Assembly: GCA_963723205.1 (NCBI GenBank)
Contig: CAVRQC010000025.1
Location: 124,001 to 188,000 of the forward strand
Direction: 5' to 3'
Length of the DNA: 64,000 nucleotides
DNA from: CAVQBP01 sp963723205
GTDB taxonomy: Bacteria; Bacteroidota; Ignavibacteria; Ignavibacteriales; Ignavibacteriaceae
The notes under the pieces are model-generated. The model saw only the letters and a list, made by a program, of their open reading frames with translations. It made no database searches and was not told the DNA's origin. This document shows, piece after piece, positions 63,132 through 64,000 of this stretch. The position numbers and the translations under genes are program-made. Position 1 is the stretch's first letter, and each line of letters starts with the position of its first letter.

Positions 63132-64000
63132 TTATTGAGATGATTGAACTTTAAATTCAGTATTTTTTATATGCAAATCTCTTTGGGGGAAAGGAATTTC
63201 AATACTATGTTCTTTAAATTTTTCGAAGACTGCATAATAAATCTGGCTTCTTAATATATTTGGTCTGTTATTATAGTCCCGCGTCCAGACACGTAAATTG
63301 AAATCAAGTGAACTGTCTCCAAATCCTTTGAACAAAACATCCGGTTCAGGCGTATTTAAAATGCCTTTATTTTCAGCAACAACTTCAAGTAAAAGTTTTC
63401 TCACTTCCTGCGGATCTTCATTATATGAAACTCCTATAGGGAAATTAAATCTGATATTCCTGTCCGTATGACTCCAATTAATTACTTTGCTGGAAATAAA
63501 ATCGGAATTAGGAACAATAATAGAAATATTATCATTTGTAACAATTGTAGTTGATCTCATCGAAATCCTGACAACATCACCCGAAACATCTCCTAATTCA
63601 ATACGATCTCCAACTTTAATAGGACGTTCAAAAAGTATAATTATTCCGCTTACAAAATTATTAGTAATATTCTGCAAACCAAAACCAATACCAACACCGA
63701 GAGCACCGGCAAGAACCGTAATTGCGCTTAAGTTTATCCCGGCCGATTGAAGGAAAACAATAATTCCTATTATAAGAACTATATACCGTATAATTGTACC
63801 TACGGCTATCCGAACACCAATATCAATTTTGCTTTTAGCAAGTAAATCGTATACTATCCATTTACGTAATTTTGAGGTAACATAAAAAAGCAGAAATAAG
63901 AGAATTAAGAAATAAAGCACCGACCACAAAGTAACTTGCGCACCTCCTAAATGAATCGGGACATCAAGAACGTTTTTAACTGCATTTATAAAATCGTTAA
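63132..64000 (-). CDS. Small-conductance mechanosensitive channel, MscS family (N-terminus off window)
   Basis: About 288 C-terminal residues; the frame is open to the right edge, beginning NDFINAVKNVLDVPIHLGG, so the true start lies outside. Membrane helices precede the pore helix TVLAGALGVGIGFGLQNITNNFVSGIIILFERPIKVGD, the hallmark of the MscS family, then the beta domain (RSTTIVTNDNISIIVPNSDFISSKVINWS) and the C-terminal alpha/beta domain to PFPQRDLHI. Opens under membrane tension to release solutes. Confidence 0.9.
   Translation of the reverse strand, partial: NDFINAVKNVLDVPIHLGGAQVTLWSVLYFLILLFLLFYVTSKLRKWIVYDLLAKSKIDIGVRIAVGTIIRYIVLIIGIIVFLQSAGINLSAITVLAGALGVGIGFGLQNITNNFVSGIIILFERPIKVGDRIELGDVSGDVVRISMRSTTIVTNDNISIIVPNSDFISSKVINWSHTDRNIRFNFPIGVSYNEDPQEVRKLLLEVVAENKGILNTPEPDVLFKGFGDSSLDFNLRVWTRDYNNRPNILRSQIYYAVFEKFKEHSIEIPFPQRDLHIKNTEFKVQSSQ

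Noticed and set aside
1..64000. CRISPR arrays, tRNA genes, prophage or integrase genes
   Set aside because: No spaced direct repeats of CRISPR size, no tRNA cloverleaf and no phage-type genes were found by eye. A tRNAscan or covariance search would be the decisive check.

Overview
The window is from an AT-rich genome of the Bacteroidota/Chlorobi group, most likely an Ignavibacteria-type organism. The reasons are the many secreted proteins ending in a type IX secretion (T9SS) sorting domain with the NYPNPFNP signature, a PorV/PorQ-type protein, Bacteroidota-type promoter elements (TAnnTTTG), a long-form IspG and Shine-Dalgarno sequences of the GGAGG type in front of several genes. This assignment is by gene content only.

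Region 1 (1-21599) is a starch/alpha-glucan utilisation locus. On the minus strand lie a TonB-dependent receptor, a large fibronectin-III surface protein, a PorV-like protein, a T9SS-sorted starch-binding-like protein and the start of an alpha-amylase-like protein that runs off the left edge. Behind them are two paralogous NarL-type response regulators, a double beta-propeller (Reg_prop) sensor kinase, a T9SS-sorted GH13 amylase and a GRRRPF-type sugar symporter. A second GH13 enzyme is divergent. There is no SusD. Five copies of a near-palindromic motif (ACTACCYAAATGGRGG) sit only in the three promoter regions of this locus. In three of them the motif centre is exactly 31.5 bp from a TAnnTTTG-like -7 element, so this looks like the regulon of the local response regulator.

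Region 2 (21703-29800) is a surface-polysaccharide block: a carbamoyltransferase/SxtJ/DUF5989 triad (the last a 52-residue gene), then dTDP-sugar (rfbA, rfbC, DegT aminotransferase) and GDP-fucose (fcl, gmd) genes with a four-helix-bundle (S23) protein gene inserted between fcl and gmd. Region 3 (29968-44732) has dnaG, a DUF1566 T9SS protein whose sorting domain carries a palindromic in-frame insert, a five-gene amino-acid racemase/M20/symporter/GNAT operon, marC, ruvA, ruvC, yebC, recJ and the RNase P RNA gene.

Region 4 (45071-64000) holds a CdsZ-like zinc-ribbon protein, a Nif3-like protein preceded by a promoter-hairpin-terminator leader, ispG, a decayed DUF4440 gene, a small basic secreted protein, an OmpR/CusS-type two-component pair, DoxX, a large AsmA-like protein, a broken IS256-family element inserted exactly at the asmA stop codon, a LytTR/LytS-type pair, rseP, dxr, sufE, a LapA-like protein and a MscS channel that runs off the right edge. 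Three intergenic regions carry heptanucleotide tandem repeats and two carry octanucleotide repeats.
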